The notes beneath the pieces were generated by a model. It did not search any database, was not told the origin of the DNA, and was given only the letters and a program-made list of their open reading frames with translations. From CALARM01 sp036746235 (GTDB lineage: Bacteria; Vulcanimicrobiota; SpSt-956; JAKJGF01): 8,623 nt of DNA. Position 1 is the stretch's first letter, and every line of letters begins with the position of its first letter. Shown piece after piece: positions 1 to 6,491 of this stretch. The stretch covers positions 1 to 8,623 of the forward strand of contig DAIOEN010000270.1 in assembly GCA_036746235.1 (NCBI GenBank), in the 5' to 3' direction. Both the position numbers and the translations under genes were made by a program.

Positions 1-8
1 TAATCGTT

Positions 9-1778
9 CTAAGAAGGTACAAAAACAATCCAGTGTTTTCTCTGAAATTTTTTAATAATATTATATATCAGTTCTTCACCTTCCTGCCTGCTGTCAAATC
101 TCTGATTAAATTTTTCACAGATAATCTCGATAATTTCTTCCAGTGATATTTTTCCGCTGCACAGGAGCATTAATTCATATTCAAGAGGTGATAAGATATA
201 TCCTGTAATATCAGGAGAAAAATTATCCCATGATAGTGCATTGGAGAGCATAAACACACGGAGAGGTTTCCATCTGTACAATTCTTTTTCCCCTATATCT
301 TCCATAGTTTTTGCAGAGGTTTTTACTAAAAGTTTATAATATCTGTTAAGGAATGTGTCTTTACCATAAACGGCATTATGCCAGAAACTGCCTATGCCAT
401 AGTTAATACTGAGCCTGTAATGTTCTTTAATATATTTATGGGGAACCATCCCTTTTTTCAATAAATCTCTCATAGTCTTTAAAAGGCAGTAAAAAACTTC
501 TTTTCTTCCCCTGGCAATATCGAAAAGGTTTAATTCTTCGGTTTCCACTACAGGATAATCACATGTAGAAGTCACAGCCATGTTATCTATTATTTTCATA
601 CCGAATTTTTCCGGATTATCTGTCATAGTAGTACAGGGAAAAGGCATAAAGAGAGTCAGACCTATATCAACCATGCCGGGGGCGACAGTCATAATTTTTT
701 TTATAAATTCAGCAGTTTCTTCAAGGGTATCCTTATTTTCAAAGGCACCTCCGATAATAATATTTCCGCACAACTGGGGCAAACCTGCTTCATGACAGAG
801 TCTGACAGCTTCTTCGATCTCTTCCAGTGTTGTTTTTTTATTATATTTATCTATAACAGATTTCGAGCCTGTTTCTATACCTATCTGCATTCTTACAAGC
901 CCTGCAGAAACCATTTCTTTAATCATATGAGGCCATTTAACCAGTGTGGCAGGATGGCCCTCACAGAACCATACGAAATCCCTTTCGCGGCGCAAAAGCG
1001 ACAGTTCCCTGCAGAAATCTTTCATACGTTTCTCATTGAGAGTAAAGGTATCATCAGCAAACCAGATATATCTGGCGTGAGGGTTATCTTTAAGGCAGTA
1101 TTTTATTTCTTCGATAACACTCCCCACACTCCTCAGTCTGACATTTTTCTCAATACCGCTCTGATAACAGAAAGCACAGCTGAAGGGACAGCCTCTCCCT
1201 GTCATAATAGAAATATTATTCTTTTTACCGGTAAGAGAGCATGAACTTTTCGGAAAAGGAAGGGAATCTAAATTTTTAATTAATTCTCCCTGAGGATTTT
1301 TTATGAGGTTAGAATCTTCATCAAGATAAGTAATAGAAGGTATATCAGTTAATTTTTTATTGCCATAGAAAAAATACTCCAGAAGATACCATAAAGTATA
1401 TTCACCTTCACCTCTGGCTATGATATCACATCGTGAAGCAGAAAGGAATTCTTTACCGAGAGCTACTGATTGAGGACCTCCGACTATGACAGGTATATTC
1501 CATCTTTCTTTTATACAGGAGCTAAAACTTTCTACGGCAGAAACATTTTCAAAGTCACAGTACAGGCCGACGGCACTTATTTTATCTATGTCTCTTTCCA
1601 GAATAGAAACAGCTTCTGTTAAAGTGCCTGAAAAAACTGCAGCCTTATAACCTTTTTCTTCGATAAAAGCGGCAAGACTGAATAAGCCCAGAGGCTCTAT
1701 AAATTCAAAGGAATCTCTGAAAAGGAGTCTCTGTAAAAAAAACAGATATATATAAGTTTCAGATAATTTATCACACAT
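9..1778 (-). CDS. B12-binding radical SAM protein RS1
   Basis: This 589-residue protein is the first of three paralogs in the window. Seen: an N-terminal Rossmann-like cobalamin-binding region (about 1-165) with GGPQ at 100-103 and GEGEY at 123-127, then a radical SAM domain (about 185-400) with the [4Fe-4S] ligands C197, C201 and C204 in GRGCPFSCAFCY. Downstream radical SAM features are DDTFT (242-246), IGIETGS (299-305) and GNIIIGG (338-344). A helical module with YGIGSFW (460-466) follows, then W503-K-P-L-R and a C-terminal segment (about 525-589) patterned like PqqD. Known: this class binds SAM and usually cobalamin and often transfers methyl groups to unactivated carbon or phosphorus. 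The classical DxHxxG cobalamin motif is absent, as in many such enzymes. Its start codon lies one base after the Uma2 stop (TAATATG) with no visible Shine-Dalgarno site, so translational coupling is likely. The substrate is unknown. Confidence 0.93.
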   Translation of the reverse strand: MCDKLSETYIYLFFLQRLLFRDSFEFIEPLGLFSLAAFIEEKGYKAAVFSGTLTEAVSILERDIDKISAVGLYCDFENVSAVESFSSCIKERWNIPVIVGGPQSVALGKEFLSASRCDIIARGEGEYTLWYLLEYFFYGNKKLTDIPSITYLDEDSNLIKNPQGELIKNLDSLPFPKSSCSLTGKKNNISIMTGRGCPFSCAFCYQSGIEKNVRLRSVGSVIEEIKYCLKDNPHARYIWFADDTFTLNEKRMKDFCRELSLLRRERDFVWFCEGHPATLVKWPHMIKEMVSAGLVRMQIGIETGSKSVIDKYNKKTTLEEIEEAVRLCHEAGLPQLCGNIIIGGAFENKDTLEETAEFIKKIMTVAPGMVDIGLTLFMPFPCTTMTDNPEKFGMKIIDNMAVTSTCDYPVVETEELNLFDIARGRKEVFYCLLKTMRDLLKKGMVPHKYIKEHYRLSINYGIGSFWHNAVYGKDTFLNRYYKLLVKTSAKTMEDIGEKELYRWKPLRVFMLSNALSWDNFSPDITGYILSPLEYELMLLCSGKISLEEIIEIICEKFNQRFDSRQEGEELIYNIIKKFQRKHWIVFVPS

Positions 1779-1779
1779 A

Positions 1780-2364
1780 TTATTTTACAAACACTACAGA
1801 GAGATCTATTTCCAGTTCATCATTAAATATACCTACTTTAATTTTATCATCTTCTGTATATGTTTCAGGGAAACTATACTTTCCCTCTTCATCAACTTTA
1901 TAAACCTGCACGGTCTTATGAACAGGATCTACTATCCAGTATTCTCTAACACCGGATCTCTGGTATAGCTTACGTTTATCTTTTATATCTCTCTTTGCTG
2001 TTGACGGCGACAGGATCTCCACAACAAGATCAGGAGCACCATAACATCCTCTATGTATTATTTTCTCTGTATCACATACAACAAATATATCGGGCTGTAC
2101 TATATTTTTTGCAGTTTCAAGAGTGTCCCCATCTTCCGGTAATATTACATCAAAAGGGGGATGATAAATTTTACACTTTTTACCTCGAAGATAACTCCCA
2201 ATTTCTACAACCAGTTGAACAGATACATCCTGATGCATATCACTTGCACCTGGCGCCATAGTATAAACCTGTCCGCTTATTATCTCATATCTCTTATCAT
2301 CATGCCAGGTAGCATAATCAGAATATGTAAATTTTTTCTCTGATTTTTTTACTGTATCTGCCAC
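1780..2364 (-). CDS. Uma2 family (DUF820) PD-(D/E)XK nuclease-like protein
   Basis: This is a 194-residue protein from a GTG start. It carries the hallmarks of the Uma2/DUF820 family, a restriction-endonuclease-like fold: RYEIISGQVYTM near the N-terminus, VQPDIFVV (D92), PDLVVEILSPST (D112, E116), then a helix with K128 and K130 and GVREYWIVDP. The acidic residues and nearby lysines are the likely metal/catalytic set; which lysine acts is inference. Family members are common in multi-copy sets in several phyla and their cellular role is largely unproven. An upstream in-frame TTG at 2371-2373 sits directly against an AGGAG motif (2374-2378). The GTG at 2362-2364 has that motif 9 nt upstream, so GTG is the better start. 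It is the first gene of a minus-strand pair and its stop is one base from the RS1 start, so the two are probably co-translated. A functional link to radical SAM chemistry is not established. Confidence 0.92.
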   Translation of the reverse strand: MADTVKKSEKKFTYSDYATWHDDKRYEIISGQVYTMAPGASDMHQDVSVQLVVEIGSYLRGKKCKIYHPPFDVILPEDGDTLETAKNIVQPDIFVVCDTEKIIHRGCYGAPDLVVEILSPSTAKRDIKDKRKLYQRSGVREYWIVDPVHKTVQVYKVDEEGKYSFPETYTEDDKIKVGIFNDELEIDLSVVFVK

Positions 2365-2373
2365 AATTATCAA

Positions 2374-2378
2374 CTCCT
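2374..2378 (-). promoter_or_regulatory. Shine-Dalgarno site deciding the Uma2 start
   Basis: On the minus strand AGGAG lies 9 nt before a GTG and 0 nt before an in-frame TTG. The spacing supports GTG (2362-2364) as the initiator. A TATAAT hexamer lies just upstream (plus-strand 2385-2390, reading TATAAT on the minus strand). It could be a -10 box giving a very short leader, but I see no good -35 box for it. Confidence 0.7.
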
Positions 2379-2513
2379 GTAACTATTATATCAGAATTGA
2401 AAAATAAAGAAAACTATAATAATTCATATATTCAGTAGGAAAATAAAAATATATGCAAAATAATATAATATATAAAAGCGGCGACATACTGTAATTACAA
2501 GAAGGAACATGAT
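2379..2513. promoter_or_regulatory. Divergent AT-rich intergenic promoter region
   Basis: This stretch separates the two divergent operons and must hold promoters for both, unless transcription enters from elsewhere. Plus-strand TATAAT hexamers occur at 2415-2420 and 2464-2469, and a minus-strand one at 2385-2390. None has a convincing -35 box at 16-18 bp, although TTGAAA is present at 2397-2402. The RS2 Shine-Dalgarno site is AAGGA at 2502-2506, 7 nt before ATG. An ATG at 2509-2511 is immediately closed by TGA (ATGATATGA) and is not a gene start. I see no clear operator palindrome or riboswitch-like structure. Confidence 0.45.
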
Positions 2514-4502
2514 ATGAAGGACAGGGCGGATAGATATCTAAAAGGCAGAATCATATTATTCTATATTCAACGTCTGGGGACAGGAAATTCCTATGAACTT
2601 ACGGAACCTTTCGGACTGAGATCCCTTGCAGCTTTTATAGAAGATAAAGGTTATGAATCAAAAATTTTTTCCGGATCTCTGCACAATGGTCTCGAACTTA
2701 TTCAAAGAGAACATAATCTGAAAGCCATTGGATTTTACTGCGATTACGAAAATGTTTCAGCAGTAGAAAGTTTCAGTTCTTATATAAAGGGAATAAAAGA
2801 TATAAAAATCTTTGTCGGAGGTCCTCAGGCTGTAGCACTGGGAGAAGATTTCCTGAAAAAGTCCGGGTGTGATGCTTTTGTCAGAGGGGACGGAGAATAT
2901 CCGCTTTATGAACTGCTGGAATTTTTCCTCTATAATAAAGGCTCTATAGATAAAATAGCCGGAGTATCTTATTTAAACAATGATAAAATAGTTACAGTTC
3001 CGCCGGGAGAGCCCCTGTCAGATCTGGACAATATCCCTGTAAGAAGGCCTGATAGTAAGTCCACAGTAAGAGAAAACAAGAAAAATCTTATCATTCTAAC
3101 AGGAAGAGGATGTCCTTACAGATGTGCTTTCTGTTATGAAGGAAATATCGCTAAAAAAGTCAGGTTAAGAAGCGTCACGAATGTAATAAATGAAATAGAA
3201 ACAGCTCTGAACTATTATCCCGGCATAAAATACATATGGTTCGGCGACGATACGTTTACCCTTGATATAAAACGTATTGAAGCTTTCTCTACCGGGCTGG
3301 CAGGGTTACGGAAAAACTACGATTTCGTGTGGTTCTGTGATGCCCATGTCAGTAATATTATAAAATATCCTGATATGGTTTCAATGATGTTAGAAGCAGG
3401 CCTTGTTCGTATGCAGATAGGTATAGAATCAGGGTCTCCTCCGGTGCTCAAACTTTACAGGAAAAACGCGACTGTAGAGCAGATAGAAGAGGTAGTGCAT
3501 ATAGTAATGAAAAAAAATCTGCCTCATCTTGCGGGCAATATAATAATAGGAGGAGCAGGAGAAACAGAAAAAACCTTTGAGGAAACAAAACAATTTTCAG
3601 AGAGGCTTATGAGAGCAGGCCCCGGCATGGTAGACCTTACATCAACCCTTTTTATGCCTTTTCCCTGTACTGCCATAACAGACAGACCTTCTGATTTCGG
3701 CATAAAAATAATAGATCCACATGGTATTACTTCTATGGGAGATCTGGCTGTCATAGAGACGGAAAGCCTCTCAAGAGAGAGAATTACTGCGATGAGAAAG
3801 GAATTTGTCTCTTTTATCAGGGAAAAAATGAAGGAAATCTTCAGAGAAAATGCCATTTCAGAGGAACGTATGGCCCGGGATTTCCATCTCATGGCACATT
3901 ACGGAATTACAAGCAACTGGTATAAAAATGTTTATTCTTCAGACAATTTATTAAAAGACCGTTATAATATCTCACATAAAGATAAAAAAACCGTAAATCT
4001 ATCATCACAAAATAAAGAAAATATAGATTGCCGGAATCCTGATGAAGAAAACCTGAAGCCTGAAGAAAGACATGAAAGAATAAAAACTCATTTTCTCCTC
4101 TATGAAGATCACGGGATAACATCTCAATGGTATGAAAAAACCTTGAAGGAAAATCCTGTATTATTTAACTATTATACTCTTATGCTCCGTAAAGCTTTAT
4201 ATCCTTCACAGGATATTCCTTACGAAGAATTACATAACTGGAGGCCTCAAAGGACTATCCATATATGGGGCATAATGGATTTCACCGGTGGTTATCCCTC
4301 CATAGGAACATATATATTTTCTCCCCTTGAATATGAATTCTTGATTCATTCAACAGGGAAATTAAAATTGTATGAAGTAATGGAACAGATTTATACAAAG
4401 TTCCGTAACCGGTTTGAAGACTTTAATTCTTTCAAGGAAACTGCTGAAGAAATATTAAAAAATTTCGAAAGAAACTTCTGGCTCCTTTATGCCAGAATAT
4501 AA
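2514..4502 (+). CDS. B12-binding radical SAM protein RS2 with duplicated helical module
   Basis: This 662-residue paralog of RS1 and RS3 is 70 residues longer than expected from their co-linear alignment. Seen: a cobalamin-binding region (about 1-168) with GGPQ at 102-105 and GDGEY at 125-129; radical SAM ligands C200, C204 and C207 in GRGCPYRCAFCY; DDTFT 245-249; IGIESGS 302-308; GNIIIGG 341-347; MPFPCT 381-386. The helical module occurs twice, with HYGITSNWY at 462-470 and DHGITSQWY at 532-540. A hydrophilic K/N/E/D-rich linker (about 486-520) separates the copies. W576-R-P-Q-R and a PqqD-like C-terminus (about 598-662) follow. Known: the family uses SAM and cobalamin, often for radical methylation. 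Residues 1-485 look closest to RS1, while 521-662 look closest to RS3. A good Shine-Dalgarno site (AAGGA, 7 nt spacing) supports the start. It is first in an operon with RS3. The substrate is unknown. Confidence 0.93.
   Translation: MKDRADRYLKGRIILFYIQRLGTGNSYELTEPFGLRSLAAFIEDKGYESKIFSGSLHNGLELIQREHNLKAIGFYCDYENVSAVESFSSYIKGIKDIKIFVGGPQAVALGEDFLKKSGCDAFVRGDGEYPLYELLEFFLYNKGSIDKIAGVSYLNNDKIVTVPPGEPLSDLDNIPVRRPDSKSTVRENKKNLIILTGRGCPYRCAFCYEGNIAKKVRLRSVTNVINEIETALNYYPGIKYIWFGDDTFTLDIKRIEAFSTGLAGLRKNYDFVWFCDAHVSNIIKYPDMVSMMLEAGLVRMQIGIESGSPPVLKLYRKNATVEQIEEVVHIVMKKNLPHLAGNIIIGGAGETEKTFEETKQFSERLMRAGPGMVDLTSTLFMPFPCTAITDRPSDFGIKIIDPHGITSMGDLAVIETESLSRERITAMRKEFVSFIREKMKEIFRENAISEERMARDFHLMAHYGITSNWYKNVYSSDNLLKDRYNISHKDKKTVNLSSQNKENIDCRNPDEENLKPEERHERIKTHFLLYEDHGITSQWYEKTLKENPVLFNYYTLMLRKALYPSQDIPYEELHNWRPQRTIHIWGIMDFTGGYPSIGTYIFSPLEYEFLIHSTGKLKLYEVMEQIYTKFRNRFEDFNSFKETAEEILKNFERNFWLLYARI
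3864..4175 (+). repeat. Internal duplication of a helical module within RS2
   Basis: Residues 451-484 (3864-3965) and 521-554 (4074-4175) align without gaps at a 70-residue offset. They share E, R, F, L, then G-I-T-S-x-W-Y, then L and Y, which I count as 12 identities in 34 positions. RS1 and RS3 have one copy at the matching place. The nucleotide copies have diverged, so the duplication is not recent. Confidence 0.75.
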
Positions 4503-4512
4503 GAGGTAAATT

Positions 4513-6273
4513 ATGTCATATGATATTTTACTCCTGGATGTTCATAGAGATTACTTTGGCTCTGTGCCGGAAGATATCTCTATAGGGCTGAATATGCTTA
4601 CAGTATTCCTCAGGGAAAAAGGCTACAGTGCAGAAATGTTCAGAGGATTTTCTGCAGAAGCTCTGAAGTGGATTAATGAGAAAATGGATAAAGAAGGAGC
4701 AAAAACCATAGGTTTCTACAGTGATTATGAAAACATATGGCTTCTTCCCGGTTTTTGCAGATATATAAAAGAAAAATGGAATATTCCGGTATTTATAGGA
4801 GGCCCTCAGGCTACTGGCATAGACGAAGAATTTATGGAGAAATCAGGCTGTGATGCAGTTGTACTGGGTGAAGGTGAATTTGCTCTTTTAGAACTCCTGG
4901 ATTCTTATATAAATAAAAACAAAAAAGTTGAAGAAATCGACGGACTCTGCTGCAGAGACAGCCAGGGGAATATCGTATTTACACCTGACAGAAAGCCCAT
5001 TGAAGACCTGGACAGCCTTCCCTGGCCTGATTTTCGCCTGGAAAAAGGCCATGAAAAATGGAATATTATTCCTGTCATGACAGGAAGAGGATGTCCTTAC
5101 AGATGCGCTTTCTGTTATGAAGGAGGAAATACCAGAAAAGTTCGCTTCAGAAAAGTCCGGAATGTCCTGGATGAAATAAAAGTTCATTTCCAGAGACATC
5201 CCGGCTGTAAATATATATTTTTTATCGATGATACCTTTACTCTTGATCCAGCAAGGATAAACGAATTCTGCAAAGGTTTATCGGAATTAAGAAAAGAGAA
5301 AGATTTTGTATGGTTCTGTGAAGGCCATGTACAGACCCTTTACAGATGGCCTGAAATGATGGAGCAAATGGCACAGGCAGGACTTGTAAAACTCTTTATA
5401 GGTATAGAATCAGGATCGAATAAAGTTCTCTCTCTTTACAGAAAACAAACCACTAAAGAAATGATAGAAACAGTAATCAGGGAAAGCGTAAAGGCAGGGA
5501 TCAAACAGATTACCGGCAATATCATAGTGGGAGGCCCCGTAGAAAGTGATGAAACGTTAAAGGAAGACATAAACCTGATTATGAACCTTATGGATATAGC
5601 TCCCGGTAGTTTTGATTCTCTCGGTTTCTTTCTCATGCCCTATTCAGGTACTGCTGTAAGTCTTACACCTGAAAAATTCGGCATAAAACTGGTAACAGAA
5701 AGAACAGCACAGGCCCTTGAAGATATACCTCTTACAGAAACAGAACAATTCTCATGGATAAAGCTCTTTAATGTCAGAAATGAACTGAACAGGCAGATTG
5801 TAAAAAAGATGGACGACTTTTATATAAACGGGAAAATACCTGAAGATATAATTATTACAAACTATAAACTGGCTCGTAAATATGGAGTTTATTCCCGGTG
5901 GTTTATCAATATATTCAGGCATCACAACATTTACCATCGTTATTATAATTTAATATCCTGTGAAGCACTGAAAAGATCAGGTGACATACCGCCTGACAGG
6001 TTACTTTCCTGGCATCCCCAGAGGGTTTTTGAACTATGGGGTCTTATTTCATATGACAGGGGATATCCGCAAATCGGCTCATATATTCTCTCTCCTCTTG
6101 AATATGAACTATTATCGCTATCTTCAGGTAAACTCAAATTAAAAGAAATGTTAAATATAGCTTACATGTCTTCAGGCAAAAACTTTGACACAGAAAAGGA
6201 CTTTCAGGAAGAAGCATTAAAAGTCATGGATAAGTTCGAACAAATGAGATGGCTTGCCTATGCCAGATTTTAG
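4513..6273 (+). CDS. B12-binding radical SAM protein RS3
   Basis: This 586-residue protein is the most divergent of the three paralogs in its N-terminal part. Seen: a cobalamin-binding region (about 1-165) opening with LLLDVHRDYFG, then FIGGPQ at 94-99 and GEGEF at 119-123; radical SAM ligands C194, C198 and C201 in GRGCPYRCAFCY; DDTFT 239-243; IGIESGS 296-302; GNIIVGG 335-341. The helical module has YGVYSRW at 457-463, then W500-H-P-Q-R, and the C-terminal PqqD-like segment runs over about 522-586. D9-x-H11 recalls part of the DxHxxG cobalamin motif, but the spacing to G16 is wrong and RS1 and RS2 lack it. A cysteine conserved in RS1 and RS2 (MPFPCT) is G379 here (MPYSGT). The gene starts 10 nt after the RS2 stop with GAGGT at 4503-4507 as ribosome site, so the two form an operon. 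Like RS2 it may methylate or rearrange an unknown substrate; this is inferred from family. Confidence 0.93.
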   Translation: MSYDILLLDVHRDYFGSVPEDISIGLNMLTVFLREKGYSAEMFRGFSAEALKWINEKMDKEGAKTIGFYSDYENIWLLPGFCRYIKEKWNIPVFIGGPQATGIDEEFMEKSGCDAVVLGEGEFALLELLDSYINKNKKVEEIDGLCCRDSQGNIVFTPDRKPIEDLDSLPWPDFRLEKGHEKWNIIPVMTGRGCPYRCAFCYEGGNTRKVRFRKVRNVLDEIKVHFQRHPGCKYIFFIDDTFTLDPARINEFCKGLSELRKEKDFVWFCEGHVQTLYRWPEMMEQMAQAGLVKLFIGIESGSNKVLSLYRKQTTKEMIETVIRESVKAGIKQITGNIIVGGPVESDETLKEDINLIMNLMDIAPGSFDSLGFFLMPYSGTAVSLTPEKFGIKLVTERTAQALEDIPLTETEQFSWIKLFNVRNELNRQIVKKMDDFYINGKIPEDIIITNYKLARKYGVYSRWFINIFRHHNIYHRYYNLISCEALKRSGDIPPDRLLSWHPQRVFELWGLISYDRGYPQIGSYILSPLEYELLSLSSGKLKLKEMLNIAYMSSGKNFDTEKDFQEEALKVMDKFEQMRWLAYARF

Positions 6274-6315
6274 CCATAGTACGGGTTAATTATTTTTTCT
6301 CAGTTCAAGGGTATT

Positions 6316-6344
6316 TTGTATAAGTATCAAAAGATAATTATATT
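6316..6344 (+). promoter_or_regulatory. Candidate sigma-70-type promoter for the esterase operon
   Basis: TTGTAT (6316-6321) and TATATT (6339-6344) are separated by 17 bp. The -10 matches the consensus at 5 of 6 positions and the -35 at 3 of 6. Transcription would start near 6351 and give a leader of about 140 nt that contains the inverted repeat at 6372-6415. In AT-rich DNA such matches arise by chance, so this is only a candidate. Confidence 0.35.
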
Positions 6345-6371
6345 AATTAAGGAAATAGTCAGCTCGGTAAA

Positions 6372-6415
6372 AACATAAAGCACAGGTATAATATTAATAT
6401 CCTGTGCCTTATGTT
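6372..6415. repeat. Long imperfect inverted repeat (hairpin) between operons
   Basis: The left arm AACATAAAGCACAGG (6372-6386) and right arm CCTGTGCCTTATGTT (6401-6415) are complementary over 15 positions with a single A/C mismatch. They enclose a 14-nt AT-only loop. No uninterrupted T-run follows on the plus strand. On the minus strand the arm is followed by TTTTTACC. It could be a terminator for the RS2-RS3 operon, an RNA structure in the esterase leader, or a dyad for a protein. The sequence alone does not decide which. Confidence 0.6.
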
Positions 6416-6477
6416 ATGTACGTGGCAGGCAGGAATTCGGGCCATGTGAATGGAAAAGAGATATAAAGCAAAATATG

Positions 6478-6483
6478 AAAGGA
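6478..6483 (+). promoter_or_regulatory. Shine-Dalgarno site deciding the esterase start
   Basis: AAAGGA lies 8 nt before the ATG at 6492. The alternative in-frame ATG at 6450 has no purine-rich site at suitable spacing. Using it would also put 14 charged residues ahead of the signal peptide. Confidence 0.7.
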
Positions 6484-6491
6484 ATGTTATT

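Noticed and set aside
580..1244. Plus-strand open frames lying opposite RS1
   Set aside because: They are antisense shadows of the radical SAM gene. The minus-strand frame has clear domain motifs over the same bases.
2365..2373. TTG start for the Uma2 gene
   Set aside because: AGGAG directly abuts the TTG with zero spacing. The GTG three codons later has a normal 9-nt spacing.
4535..4560. DVHRDYFG in RS3 as a classical DxHxxG cobalamin motif
   Set aside because: The His-to-Gly spacing is wrong, and RS1 and RS2 have no equivalent histidine. The B12-binding call rests on overall domain pattern instead.
6274..6300. Rho-independent terminator directly after RS3 (T-run at 6293-6298)
   Set aside because: Only weak 5-bp stems with long loops precede the T-run, and they include coding sequence. 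No convincing GC-rich hairpin is present.
6416..6466. A 16-codon reading frame (ATG at 6416) as a possible RiPP precursor peptide near the radical SAM genes
   Set aside because: It has no ribosome site, overlaps the inverted repeat and lacks a leader/core pattern. Nothing supports it beyond an open frame.
6450..6491. Upstream ATG start for the esterase
   Set aside because: No Shine-Dalgarno site lies at proper spacing, and it would add 14 charged residues ahead of a clean signal peptide. The ATG at 6492 has AAAGGA 8 nt upstream.
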